Of a stretch of DNA of 64,000 nucleotides, positions 47,077-55,736 are shown in pieces. The notes below the pieces were generated by a model. It did no database searches and was not told where the DNA came from. It saw nothing but the letters and a program-made list of their open reading frames with translations. Location: NCBI RefSeq assembly GCF_003666245.1, contig NZ_MJLZ01000012.1, forward strand, positions 23,137-87,136. Direction: 5' to 3'. The number at the start of each line of letters is the position of its first letter. Position 1 is the first letter of the stretch. A program made the position numbers and the translations under genes. This DNA comes from Brenneria alni (GTDB taxonomy: Bacteria; Pseudomonadota; Gammaproteobacteria; Enterobacterales; Enterobacteriaceae).

Positions 47077-49589
47077 CAGGCATACCCCCTACGTTGTTGT
47101 TGCGTCATAATGCGCGCCAGCATTTTTTCCAATTCGTGCAGTGACAGGTTGAGTGCGCTGGCGATGTCCGGCGTGGCCGGGGATTTTTTACCCTCCATGT
47201 AGATGTTGGGTGAAAACGTCACCGCAATACCGCCGCTGGCGTTAGCCGCCTGACGGCCAGCGCGACGGCCAATAACCGTATTCTCCGCCCCAGCGGGCAA
47301 CGCCGGGATTTCCGGTAAGGCTTTGGCAGTCGGGCGGGCGTTCAGTGAAAGTAATAACGGTTTGATTTTAGGCGCGGCGGGGATCAGCGCCTGCGCCAAT
47401 TGCAGCCCGGCCTGCGCCGCCTGCGGCGTGGTGCGGCTGATACCGATAGCGGCGCCCTGCGCGATATTGTCGCCAAAGCCGATAAATACCCGGCTGGGCG
47501 AATTAATTTTGAGTTTATTGGCAAACCAGCGGGAGACATTATCGCCCAATTCGGAAACGCTGGCTTTCGCCGCCTCCCATTTATTGCGGATACCGTTAAC
47601 CAGCCCGCTGATAATATTGCCGCCGAACTCGGTAAATTTGTTCGGCATATCGATGCCGAAATATTTCATCACCCCGGCAAAAACCTTATAAAACAGCCCC
47701 AGCGGCGACCAGTTGATGATTAAGCGAGACACGCCGCCGATACCGCCGCTGAAGGCGGTGCGGATATCGTTCCAGCGCGCCTTGAACCAGTTGCCGATCG
47801 GCCCCCAGTAGCGATAAACCAGATATGCGCCCACGGCAAAGGCGGTGATAAACAAGCCGATAGGCGTCATCAACAATGCGCGTCCCATTATCATGGCCGC
47901 ACGACCGACCAGCATGATGCCGCGCACCAGAACGCCGCCCAGTAAGCGTCCCAACGACAGCGCACCTCGGCCCAGCCGGGCAAACAGCCCCAGCCACTGG
48001 CGGGCGCGGCCTCCTGCGCCAAACGCCGCACGCAATAGCAGCCATTTGGAACGCAGCAACATCGCGCCCTCCCACAACTTCACCAGCGGTGATAACAAGT
48101 TGACCAACACCAGCCTGGTTGTGACGGCCACGTCGCTAAATGCCTTAAACCCGACGACGGTGAGCACGATCCCGCTGACGATCTCCGGGTTGGCGGCGAT
48201 CCATCTTCCGGCCTGATCGATAATGGGGATAATTGCGTCGCTTAACGAGATCAACGTCGGGCGCAGTGACTTGCCGACGCCGATTTCAACCTCATTGAGC
48301 GCGATTTGCATTCGCTGCCAGCGTGCTGCCAGGGTGTCATTTTGACTGGCGAAATCGGTGTCGAGGGTGTTTTGAGCATCCGGGCTAGTCATCGTCTGTT
48401 TATTGCTTTGATATTTGCCCCAATTCTGACGCATCGACAGCAGATGATTCACGCTCCGGGTGTCGGTAAACACCTCGGACAGACCAAATGACGCCATCAG
48501 TTTCTGCTGGGCTGCGGTATCGCCTTTCGCGCCCGCCGCCTGGAAGGGTTGCAGGAACGCTTCGCCTTTGTCCCCGATAAATCTATCCGCGATCATCAGC
48601 GAGGCTTCATATTGGGAGAAACCGCCGGCGATATAGTTCTGCATCGACTTTTCGTAGTCGATGCCCGACGCTTCGTATTTCATACGCGTATCGTTGCTGT
48701 TCATGACCGACAACCAACTGGTCATGTTGCTCACCGCGCTGTCGGTTGAGCCGCCGCCTTTCGCCACGCTCAGGCTGGCGACTATCTGCGTAACCGCCTG
48801 CTGGCCGGTAATACCCTGCGCGGCAAAGGCTTCCGCCAGCCCCGGCAGGGCTTTGGGCATCTCCTTCAGTTTAAACGAACCCAGCTTCGCCCCGCTCGCC
48901 GCCACATTAAACGCCTGCTCTAACTCTTTGGTATCCGTAATTTTCAACGTCTCGCTGAAAGCGAAGGTCATTTTGGCCAGATCGGTCATATCGGTTTGGG
49001 TCGCCGTCGCGGTTTTTCCCAGCAGCCCGGTAAGCTGTAACGCTTTTTCCGGCTTTATTCCGTCGTTAATCAACTGACCGACGCCGCCCAGCAAGGCTTC
49101 CTGCGTCTGGTTGACTTTCAGCGCGGTCTGGCGAATCAACGTCTCGATTTTTTGCTCCTGGGCGCTATCCAGATTGCCCATCACCGCAATATCCCGCAGC
49201 CCGGCTTCAAAGCCTGCATATTTCACGACGGCGCCTATCACCGGCGCGGCCACCGTTTGGGCCGATGCGTAGGTTTGCTCTTTTTGGTCGAGCAATGCCG
49301 AGCGGCGGGCCTGTAAGGCATCACCGGCGTTCGCTGCGGTAGAGAGGCGGTTTCGCTGGCGTTGCAGTTGTTCCATTGTGCGTCCCACACGTTGCAGTTC
49401 GCTGTTCAACCGCCGGTTGCCGTATAAGCCGACCTGGCCGTAGCGCTCCATTGCTTTCGTCAGGTCGTTTTGCCGTTGTTGCAGGCGGCGGGTGGTTTCG
49501 CTAATTGACTCCAGCGTGCCTGGGACGCCGGAAAACGCAGACCGTAAGGCGCCGGAAACAGTCCCGCCGATAGAAGATTCAGTGACCAC
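47076..49589 (-). CDS. Tail tape-measure protein
   Basis: An 837-residue protein. N-terminal coiled coil, tape-measure core (TATQTDMTDLAKMTFAFSET), hydrophobic segments near 465-490 and 560-610, and a helical C-terminus. It sets tail length. At 837 residues it implies a tail of roughly the usual P2 length. The gene is undamaged. Confidence 0.92.
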   Translation of the reverse strand: MVTESSIGGTVSGALRSAFSGVPGTLESISETTRRLQQRQNDLTKAMERYGQVGLYGNRRLNSELQRVGRTMEQLQRQRNRLSTAANAGDALQARRSALLDQKEQTYASAQTVAAPVIGAVVKYAGFEAGLRDIAVMGNLDSAQEQKIETLIRQTALKVNQTQEALLGGVGQLINDGIKPEKALQLTGLLGKTATATQTDMTDLAKMTFAFSETLKITDTKELEQAFNVAASGAKLGSFKLKEMPKALPGLAEAFAAQGITGQQAVTQIVASLSVAKGGGSTDSAVSNMTSWLSVMNSNDTRMKYEASGIDYEKSMQNYIAGGFSQYEASLMIADRFIGDKGEAFLQPFQAAGAKGDTAAQQKLMASFGLSEVFTDTRSVNHLLSMRQNWGKYQSNKQTMTSPDAQNTLDTDFASQNDTLAARWQRMQIALNEVEIGVGKSLRPTLISLSDAIIPIIDQAGRWIAANPEIVSGIVLTVVGFKAFSDVAVTTRLVLVNLLSPLVKLWEGAMLLRSKWLLLRAAFGAGGRARQWLGLFARLGRGALSLGRLLGGVLVRGIMLVGRAAMIMGRALLMTPIGLFITAFAVGAYLVYRYWGPIGNWFKARWNDIRTAFSGGIGGVSRLIINWSPLGLFYKVFAGVMKYFGIDMPNKFTEFGGNIISGLVNGIRNKWEAAKASVSELGDNVSRWFANKLKINSPSRVFIGFGDNIAQGAAIGISRTTPQAAQAGLQLAQALIPAAPKIKPLLLSLNARPTAKALPEIPALPAGAENTVIGRRAGRQAANASGGIAVTFSPNIYMEGKKSPATPDIASALNLSLHELEKMLARIMTQQQRRGYA

Positions 49590-49784
49590 GATTTACACTC
49601 CAGATAGACCAGACGAAACAGGATTACCAATATGAGAACGTCGCTGACGGCAGTTGGTCTGGGCATTGATGATTGGCGGAGAAGCAGTGGTATTGACGCA
49701 GGCCCTGATGTTGGCTGTCGTTATCCTGCCCCCCGCCATTTATTTGTTAGCGACCTGACTTGCCGGAACCGGCGCGTCTGTTAG

Positions 49785-49973
49785 TTAGTCGCTATCGCCG
49801 TTCTCATGCTTAATCTGCGTGCTGGCCGTCTCCAGCCAGCACTCAAACTCTTCCAGATCCAGATCGTTTAACTCACTCGGCTGGAACCGAAACCACCTCG
49901 CCAGCAGCCCCTGCGCCTGAATCAAGGTTTTCGGATGGTGTAGCCAGGCCTGTAAGTTGATGAAATCGTTTTT
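49785..49973 (-). CDS. Tail chaperone E' extension (frameshift product part)
   Basis: Minus-strand frame, no start of its own, reading NDFINLQAWLHHPK... and ending LDLEEFECWLETASTQ.. D*. It overlaps the 3' end of the gpE-like gene in the frame reached by a -2 (or +1) shift. Sequence is typical of gpE' / gpGT-type extensions (W..F.F....L..L.L.EFE.WL). Start is set at the AAAAA run where the shift would occur. Confidence 0.75.
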   Translation of the reverse strand, partial: KNDFINLQAWLHHPKTLIQAQGLLARWFRFQPSELNDLDLEEFECWLETASTQIKHENGDSD

Positions 49974-50193
49974 GCAATGCCAGATAGTCGGCCAGATCCA
50001 TGTTATCCAGATCCTCCGGCGGCAGAACGCTGGCGCGGGAAATCAGTAAATCGTCCCATTCGGCGGGGTTATCGCTGATTTTGCGCACCGCTTTCAGGTC
50101 TTTGACCTGCAAACGGCGCAGGTTCAGAGAGTCAATGCGTACACCGGCAGCGGTGGTAAAAGGAATAGACAGCGGAAAGGATTGTTCTGACAT
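49873..50193 (-). CDS. Tail assembly chaperone gpE-like
   Basis: A 106-residue P2 gpE / Mu gp41 family chaperone. Start at 50193 is 6 bases from AGGAG; another ATG lies 3 bases earlier. Contains VKDLKAVRKI and ALQKRFHQLTGL. It binds the tape measure. A slippery C-AAAAA-C run at 49969-49973 leads to the E' frame. Confidence 0.88.
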   Translation of the reverse strand: MSEQSFPLSIPFTTAAGVRIDSLNLRRLQVKDLKAVRKISDNPAEWDDLLISRASVLPPEDLDNMDLADYLALQKRFHQLTGLATPSENLDSGAGAAGEVVSVPAE

Positions 50194-50341
50194 CATGTGC
50201 TCCTGTTTTTGGAAAAATAAGTGTGGGAAAGTAAGGCTTCAGGAACAGTATGAAAAGCGGGGACGAATGCAGCTATTAAAGGGATTTAAAGAAAGGGAGA
50301 AGCACAGCCTCTCCCTCAGACAGTAAACGGTGATGCGTTGT

Positions 50342-50866
50342 TTATCCGCCGATGTTGATACGGTAATCGGTCAGTTGATCGACACCGCCGACGCGGAAGA
50401 TATTCGCCAGATAATCCAGCTCCAGCAGTTCCTCGCTATCCAGCACCTGTTTGATGTAGGAGCAGCTAAAGCTACTGGAGAACTCGGCGTTTTCATGCTG
50501 TTTGAAGGTGCCGAGCGGGTTCTTCTTGAACATGATGGTCATATAGGTGACCAGCGGGATCTCGTCGATTCGGCCCTGGGAACTGTAGCGCTCAACGCTG
50601 GAGCGGCACTGCAACGCCAGCGTTTGATACGGGTTGGCCGCGCCCAGCATGGCGTCACGGTAGAACGAGTTCCACTTGATCTCGCCTTCCAGTTTGTCGA
50701 ACCCGGCGGGCAGTTCGATCTTGCCCACCATACCCAGCGCCTTGTGTTCTTGCATAATCATGCTGACGTCCGGCAGCTTCACTTCCTCCGCCCGGCCCAG
50801 CAGGCTCACCCCGTCAATATAGATATTGGCGTTGGTGATACGGTTCACTTCAATTTTCCCGGCCAT
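50342..50866 (-). CDS. Major tail tube protein (P2 FII / Mu M)
   Basis: A 174-residue protein of the P2 FII family (KIEVNRITNANIYIDGVSLLG start). Polymerises into the inner tube. Adjoins the sheath gene with a one-base overlap. Confidence 0.92.
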   Translation of the reverse strand: MAGKIEVNRITNANIYIDGVSLLGRAEEVKLPDVSMIMQEHKALGMVGKIELPAGFDKLEGEIKWNSFYRDAMLGAANPYQTLALQCRSSVERYSSQGRIDEIPLVTYMTIMFKKNPLGTFKQHENAEFSSSFSCSYIKQVLDSEELLELDYLANIFRVGGVDQLTDYRINIGG

Positions 50867-52293
50867 CAGCTATTGCCCTCCAACGTAACCAGATATTCGG
50901 AGGTGATCTCCGTTTCAAACGTCAACCGCTCCAGCGGCGGTGGCGGCGTGTATTTGTAGCTCAACAGCAGGTGGCCCGCCGCCAGCTCGGTTTCTTCGTT
51001 GCGCGCCGGATCAAACCAGCATTTGAAGCCAAGCAACGCGCCGTCGCCAATCAGTTTGCGGCCATAGCTGTTGACCGATTCGGTCAGCGCATCAATCAGC
51101 GCCTGGCTGATTGGCATATCAATGTACTGCTGGCTGAAGTAGCGGATGGATTCGTTAATCACATCACCGGTGCGGCGCACATTTTCAAAGTTGCGCATGT
51201 GGGTGACGGTCGGCCACGCGGCGCAGCGGTTGCCCCACAGACGCAACCCGGAGCCGTAGGAGTTGAACACCGTGGTGACGCCTTGCTCGTTCAACAGGTT
51301 CACCTCGCTGTTCGGGTCGTCAATCATCGCCGATAGCTGACGCTCCACGCCGGTGATGCCCAGCAGTTCCTGATTGGAAGACGACCACCAGAAGCCTTTT
51401 TCCAGGTCGACCTTCGCCCGCAATCCTGCGGCACGCTGACTAAGCGGCTCCAGCCGTTCGCTGTTGCTTTCCGCGTCATACACCTTGACGTGCGGATAAC
51501 ACAGTCGCACGCGATCCGAACTGGTATTGAAGTTGATGGTGCCGTCCGGCCCGCGACCTGCCAGTACCTGTGCGAAGGTGGTGCCAATCGGCGCATCAAC
51601 ATAGGTGATGGCATCCAGTTTGTCCGCCAGCGCAATCAGTTCCACGCTGACGCTGTTCTGGGTACAGAACACCGGGGCGATCAGGATTTTGGCGAAGAAG
51701 CCGAACTGGTTGTAGGTATCGTGCAGCAGCTTCATGCCGGTGCGATTGCCCGCCGCGTTGACCGCGCCGATAATATCCGCCGCCGTCACTTTGGTCGGGT
51801 CGGCATAATCGTAGCTGGCCAGCACCGCCTCATCCGTAAGGATGTTGTTGTTCAGGCGGGTGATCACCCCGGTTTGCGCATCAAGCTGGTAATCCGTATC
51901 GGCAATATAAGGCGTGGTTTCCGCCGACTGACGCAATACCAGATTAGCCACCGCACGATGGGCCAACTGCGCTTTGCCGGTCGCGGCGTCAAACGTCACG
52001 CTGGCGCTATCGACATGGGTTTTATGTACTTCCGGGTCGAGTACGTTGATCACCAGCACCGTTCCCGCGCCGTGGTCATAAATCGCATCCAGCGCCTGCG
52101 GGATGGTAAAGCCGCTGTATTGGCTGCCGAACTGCGCGGCGTCCTTCTCAGACAGGCACAAGGCAACCTCATTGACCGGGCCGATTGGCGCGGTGCCGAT
52201 CAGGCCGATCACGGCGGATTTGACGGTTTTCACCGGGCGTGCGCCGTTTTCCACCTCGGTGGTTTCCACGCCGTGTAAGTAGTTAGCTGCCAC
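50866..52293 (-). CDS. Tail sheath protein (P2 FI / Mu L)
   Basis: A 475-residue contractile sheath protein with the N-terminal GLIGTAPIGP segment and a C-terminal sheath core (MRNFENVRRTGDVINESIRY). Longer than P2 FI (396) owing to an inserted beta domain near 110-180. Proves the tail is contractile. Confidence 0.93.
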   Translation of the reverse strand: MAANYLHGVETTEVENGARPVKTVKSAVIGLIGTAPIGPVNEVALCLSEKDAAQFGSQYSGFTIPQALDAIYDHGAGTVLVINVLDPEVHKTHVDSASVTFDAATGKAQLAHRAVANLVLRQSAETTPYIADTDYQLDAQTGVITRLNNNILTDEAVLASYDYADPTKVTAADIIGAVNAAGNRTGMKLLHDTYNQFGFFAKILIAPVFCTQNSVSVELIALADKLDAITYVDAPIGTTFAQVLAGRGPDGTINFNTSSDRVRLCYPHVKVYDAESNSERLEPLSQRAAGLRAKVDLEKGFWWSSSNQELLGITGVERQLSAMIDDPNSEVNLLNEQGVTTVFNSYGSGLRLWGNRCAAWPTVTHMRNFENVRRTGDVINESIRYFSQQYIDMPISQALIDALTESVNSYGRKLIGDGALLGFKCWFDPARNEETELAAGHLLLSYKYTPPPPLERLTFETEITSEYLVTLEGNS

Positions 52294-52489
52294 TGTTCAC
52301 CTCCGCTTTATCCTCGGTCACCACCGCCGTGACGTCAGGCTCGGCGTGCAAACGCTTCAGCGCCACCAGCGTTTTGACATAGTCGTGCGCCTCCGGTAGC
52401 TCAACGACACTATCGGGCCACAACAGCACCTCAGTGCCGTCGGCCAGCGTCACGCCGCTGGCCGGGCCGGTATAACGGTATTTCATCAT
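52283..52489 (-). CDS. DUF2635 protein (Mu gp38-like)
   Basis: A 68-residue protein of the DUF2635 family (MKYRYTGPASGVTLADG), found just upstream of the sheath in Mu-like phages. Function unknown. Overlaps the sheath start and the gp37-like gene. Confidence 0.85.
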   Translation of the reverse strand: MMKYRYTGPASGVTLADGTEVLLWPDSVVELPEAHDYVKTLVALKRLHAEPDVTAVVTEDKAEVNSGS

Positions 52490-52953
52490 TTGCTTTCCTC
52501 ATAATTGGCGACGGCCAGTAATGGCCCGTCAGGTAGTTCAATGTCCTCAATCAGGACGGACTCGGTGGCAAAGTTCAGCGCGTGTTGCCACAGATCGCCG
52601 ACATTGCCGAGAAACGTATCCCGCACCAGCCAGATTTTCCGGTGACAGTTCGGGGGGGTATAACCGCACAACGCCTGGCGTACTGAATCGAGTATCGCCA
52701 CTGCGCCCTGGTTTCCATTTGATTGTCTGAATACCACCGTGGCATTCAGGGTGATGATGTGTGACTGCATCAGCGCGCCGGTATCTTTTGGCCTGCCGAA
52801 GCGGGAGCCGGGATAACCCACCAGGATGGCGCCCTCTGGATTTCTGAGCTGAAAATCAGCCGGTTTCCCCGGAAAATACTCAATCTGCATCGTGGGAAAC
52901 TTTTCTTTCAGGCGGGCTGTTACCGCATCGATAATCGGGCTAACGTTCATCAA
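52486..52953 (-). CDS. Mu gp37-like protein (DUF1834)
   Basis: A 155-residue protein of the Mu gp37 family (PIIDAVTARLKEKFPTMQIE; ILVGYPGSRFG). In Mu-like genomes it follows the head genes (gp36) and starts the tail block. Here nothing head-related precedes it. Confidence 0.87.
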   Translation of the reverse strand: MMNVSPIIDAVTARLKEKFPTMQIEYFPGKPADFQLRNPEGAILVGYPGSRFGRPKDTGALMQSHIITLNATVVFRQSNGNQGAVAILDSVRQALCGYTPPNCHRKIWLVRDTFLGNVGDLWQHALNFATESVLIEDIELPDGPLLAVANYEESK

Positions 52954-53102
52954 TCTGTCCTGGTGTTGAAAACTGCGGACAGTGTCGCGGAAACAGGGAA
53001 AAACGGCTTTTAATTCAGTTTAGAAAAGCACATGGGTCGAGGCGGGAAAGGATGTGGTCTGTAAAGCCTTTATAAAGATGATTTGACGCTTTTTTCGCGC
53101 CA

Positions 53103-53128
53103 GCGGCACATTGGCTGAACTGTGCCGC
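53103..53128. repeat. Inverted repeat at the head-module deletion junction
   Basis: GCGGCAC and GTGCCGC flank a 12-base spacer within the 262-base noncoding stretch between the gp26-like and gp37-like genes. No T-run follows on either strand. The rest of the stretch shows no gene. Confidence 0.4.
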
Positions 53129-53215
53129 TGTGGTTCAACACAGCGCCGTAGGCTTAAAATGGCGCGGCATTGTCGTCTGTCTCCGAACGCCACGGCCCGG
53201 CGCCGCGTCTGGCCA

Positions 53216-53530
53216 TCATTCGCTCCAGTATTTTTCAGGGCGGGCAATGCCGGGGCCGCACTCCACGGTGTATTCCACCAGATCGACGCCGAGGCGGGTC
53301 AGGTCGGCAAACCAGATGCCGCTGGGCTGTTTGATCAGATCAATCATCTTGCGGTCGGCCAGATAATCCAGCTCGCGCCGCAGCTCCAGCGCGGTGGCAT
53401 CCGGGTAAATCGCCCGCATCACATCCAGCAAAAAGGCTTCGTTCGAGGTATAAGGCCGCGCCTTATTGAGCGTCGCCATTAAATTCCAGCGCATCGACTC
53501 GCGGCGCACGCGTAACATATCCACCATCAT
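53216..53530 (-). CDS. Mu gp26-like protein (VpaChn25_0724 family)
   Basis: A 104-residue winged-helix-like protein matching the family next to DUF2730 in Mu-like phages (RRELDYLADRKMIDL). In complete phages the DUF3486 small terminase gene follows. Here an ATG overlapping the stop opens only 21 codons (MMARRG...), possibly the start of the lost gene. Confidence 0.8.
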   Translation of the reverse strand: MMVDMLRVRRESMRWNLMATLNKARPYTSNEAFLLDVMRAIYPDATALELRRELDYLADRKMIDLIKQPSGIWFADLTRLGVDLVEYTVECGPGIARPEKYWSE

Positions 53531-53844
53531 TGCCTCCCGCGCTGCTGCACCAGCTCCAGTTTGTTGTAGAGCGCGTCCAGCTTGGCTTCGATCACCGTCT
53601 GGCCGCGCACGTAGTCTTCGCGCCGTACATAGTTGAGCGGCAGGTCGGCCTTTAGCGCCATCAAGTCACGCTCCAGCCCGGTCAGGCTGCCGTTGAACTC
53701 GCGCAGGCTGTTTTCCAGCGTGTCCACCAGTTCGGTCTGCCGTTTTTCCAACTGGGCTAAAAACATCCTGGCGACGGTAAAGACAAAGCCGAGAAAACCC
53801 AGCAGCAAGCCCACCAGTTGCCAGAATTCCACTTCCATTTTCAT
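53527..53844 (-). CDS. DUF2730 membrane protein (Mu gp25-like)
   Basis: A 105-residue protein with an N-terminal membrane helix (VGLLLGFLGFVFTVARMF) and a coiled-coil tail. DUF2730 members lie between lysis and terminase genes in Mu-like phages. Overlaps both neighbours. Confidence 0.85.
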   Translation of the reverse strand: MKMEVEFWQLVGLLLGFLGFVFTVARMFLAQLEKRQTELVDTLENSLREFNGSLTGLERDLMALKADLPLNYVRREDYVRGQTVIEAKLDALYNKLELVQQRGRQ

Positions 53845-54509
53845 TGTTGTAATCCTTCGATGTAATCCAGCAGGCCGTTTACCTGCGCGGCTAATTGTTG
53901 GCTGCGCTCACCGGCGTCGGCGCTGTGGGCGAGGATGTCGCGCTGGGTGACGCCGGAGTCGCGTAGCCGGGCGTTAATGGCCTCAGCGGCTGCGGACGTA
54001 GCGCCAGCCCCGCCGACAGCGGCGGCAGAACCGGTTTCAGAGTCGGTTGATAATCCGTAGGCGGCGTTGTATTGCTGCACGAAACCAGCAGTAAACACGC
54101 ACTGCACAGGGTGAGATTTGCCTTGTTGGTCAATCCAGCGTTGGGTGACATCATCCATTCTCCGTTTCAGGTTTTCATTCTGCCGGCGCAGGTCGGTTGT
54201 TTTAGCGAGATAGCGCTGTTCCGCCTGATTAGCGGCATTGACCTGTTGCTGATAGCGCTGCTGCCCTGCCAGCAAAGCGGCCTTTTCCTGCTCGGCGCGT
54301 TGCTGCGACTGCCGGGCAAAATCCGCCTGAAGCGAGGCCAGCGCCGCCTTACTTTCGGCCTGCTGCTGTTGCAGCGCGGCGTTGCCGTCGGATTCCGCCG
54401 TGGAGAATCCGCGCCGATAGCCGTGCTGATGAATCAGCCATAGCGTAAACAGCGCGGCGGCAATCCATAACAGCGGTTTCCACGGCAGGTTTTTAAGCAG
54501 GTTCAGCAC
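53841..54509 (-). CDS. Rz-like inner-membrane spanin
   Basis: A 222-residue protein with an N-terminal membrane anchor (residues 11-27) and a long periplasmic coiled coil rich in Q, A, E and R, the layout of i-spanins. With the nested Rz1 it should fuse the inner and outer membranes in the last lysis step. Confidence 0.85.
   Translation of the reverse strand: MLNLLKNLPWKPLLWIAAALFTLWLIHQHGYRRGFSTAESDGNAALQQQQAESKAALASLQADFARQSQQRAEQEKAALLAGQQRYQQQVNAANQAEQRYLAKTTDLRRQNENLKRRMDDVTQRWIDQQGKSHPVQCVFTAGFVQQYNAAYGLSTDSETGSAAAVGGAGATSAAAEAINARLRDSGVTQRDILAHSADAGERSQQLAAQVNGLLDYIEGLQQ
53891..54151 (-). CDS. Rz1-like outer-membrane spanin lipoprotein, nested in Rz
   Basis: An 86-residue frame inside the Rz gene in another frame. 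Signal peptide with lipobox LLVSC (mature SNTTPP...) and a proline-rich periplasmic part, the hallmark of Rz1 o-spanins. The nested position is the usual arrangement. Confidence 0.8.
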   Translation of the reverse strand: MSPNAGLTNKANLTLCSACLLLVSCSNTTPPTDYQPTLKPVLPPLSAGLALRPQPLRPLTPGYATPASPSATSSPTAPTPVSAANN

Positions 54510-55140
54510 AGCTACGGCCTCCCCAGGTCAGATAGCGCGGCGCTAACTCCAGCAGGATGCGCTGCGGATAGTGGCGATTCTCGCGCCAGTTGGCCTTGCT
54601 GCGCCCGGCGTTGACGGCGGCGACATGACCAAACCAGCGCTGACTGTCCAACCCGCGCTGCGCCGCCAGCTTCTTATCGCGCTGAACCCAGCCCAGCCCG
54701 CCGTTATAGCCGGAGAGCGTCATCGCCATGCGCTGGCAGTCATCAGCCGCGTTGACGCGCTGCCAGATCCAGCGGTTATATTTGGTCAATGCCCGAATAG
54801 ACCACGCCGGGCTAAACGGCTGATTGGCTTGCAGTTCCGGCATAAGCTGGCTTATCCATTCGGAGGTAGACGGCATAAACTGCGCCAGCCCCTGTGCGCC
54901 AACGGGCGACACCGCACGCGGATTCCAGCCGGATTCCTGATGGAGTTGGGCGGCAAAATCCGCTACCGGCGCATTCAGCCCCCAGTCCAGGCGGGCGTTG
55001 CGGATCAGGTCGTTGCGGTATTGCTGGGAGGCGGCGGGTGGTTGGGCGGCATCACTATCAAACGCACCTGTCAGTAACAGAATCAATAGTAAGAGCAACT
55101 GGCCAGGGCCTGAATCGCGGTTGCGAATTCGATTAGCCAT
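54493..55140 (-). CDS. SLT-family lytic transglycosylase endolysin
   Basis: A 215-residue protein. N-terminal hydrophobic segment (QLLLLLILLLTGAF) serves as signal or signal-anchor. The catalytic domain has the glutamate in QLHQESGWNP, then GAQGLAQFMPST and LSGYNGGLG. It cleaves peptidoglycan to release particles. BcepMu also uses an SLT-type lysin. Confidence 0.9.
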   Translation of the reverse strand: MANRIRNRDSGPGQLLLLLILLLTGAFDSDAAQPPAASQQYRNDLIRNARLDWGLNAPVADFAAQLHQESGWNPRAVSPVGAQGLAQFMPSTSEWISQLMPELQANQPFSPAWSIRALTKYNRWIWQRVNAADDCQRMAMTLSGYNGGLGWVQRDKKLAAQRGLDSQRWFGHVAAVNAGRSKANWRENRHYPQRILLELAPRYLTWGGRSCAEPA

Positions 55141-55141
55141 T

Positions 55142-55474
55142 TTACAGTCCCGTCGCCACAGCCAGACAGACCGCCGCCACAATGATGGCGCGTCGGATCT
55201 GTGCGGCGGCGAATACCCGGTGATAACCGGATTTTACCGGGTATTCGCCTTGCTCCATCCATTCCGGCTCATGTACCAGATACTGCGCCAGTCCGGCTTT
55301 GGGAAATAACGAGCGATCCAGCCAGTAACCCAGTACAGCGGCCAGCGTGATCAATGAAATTTTGTAGATAACCACGGGAAGCTGTTGCGGCGATACCAGC
55401 GCGATAACCACCAGCAGCAAAACAGCGGTAATTTGCCAGCCCAGCAGGCGTTTGATACGAATGTTGAGGTTCAT
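55142..55474 (-). CDS. Putative holin
   Basis: A 110-residue membrane protein with two hydrophobic segments in its N-terminal half (residues about 12-27 and 34-50) and one at the C-terminus (95-110). First in the lysis cassette, 1 base upstream of the lysin gene. Start at 55474 (MNLNIRIKRLL) chosen for its SD (AGGAGA). Holin role is inferred from size, topology and position. Confidence 0.7.
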   Translation of the reverse strand: MNLNIRIKRLLGWQITAVLLLVVIALVSPQQLPVVIYKISLITLAAVLGYWLDRSLFPKAGLAQYLVHEPEWMEQGEYPVKSGYHRVFAAAQIRRAIIVAAVCLAVATGL

Positions 55475-55685
55475 GAACTGTCTCCTGTGAAGAGTAAGTG
55501 GAGACATCATCACCAGGATAGCGTAGAGGGGATTTTAAACGGCGTTAATAGTGGGGGCGGCAGCGTCACGGCAGTATGGTGGGGAAGAGAGCGGCTTTGT
55601 ATGTTGGCTTTGTTACTCAGCCCATCCGTGGGCCTTGCTCGTAAAGGGCCAGCGCTTTGCGTTGTTCAGAACGACAACGTGTTGC

Positions 55686-55714
55686 CCTGCAACTCGAATT
55701 ATTTAGGGTATATA
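55686..55714 (-). repeat. Dispersed repeat, copy 2 (TATACCC-N7-TTSRARTTG)
   Basis: Minus-strand TATATACCCTAAATAATTCG followed by AGTTGCAGG. It lies in the 262-base gap between the holin gene and the 2TM gene; nothing else is evident in that gap apart from room for the late promoter. Confidence 0.5.
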
Positions 55715-55736
55715 TGAAAATGTCGGATCTGCCTGA

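Noticed and set aside
51490..52278. A 262-codon plus-strand frame opposite the tail sheath gene
   Set aside because: Rich in R, H, G and V in the way antisense frames of GC-rich genes are; the sheath gene on the other strand is certain.
53020..53247. A 75-codon frame in the head-deletion gap
   Set aside because: Arginine-rich, no ribosome site, overlaps the gp26-like gene end; judged chance.
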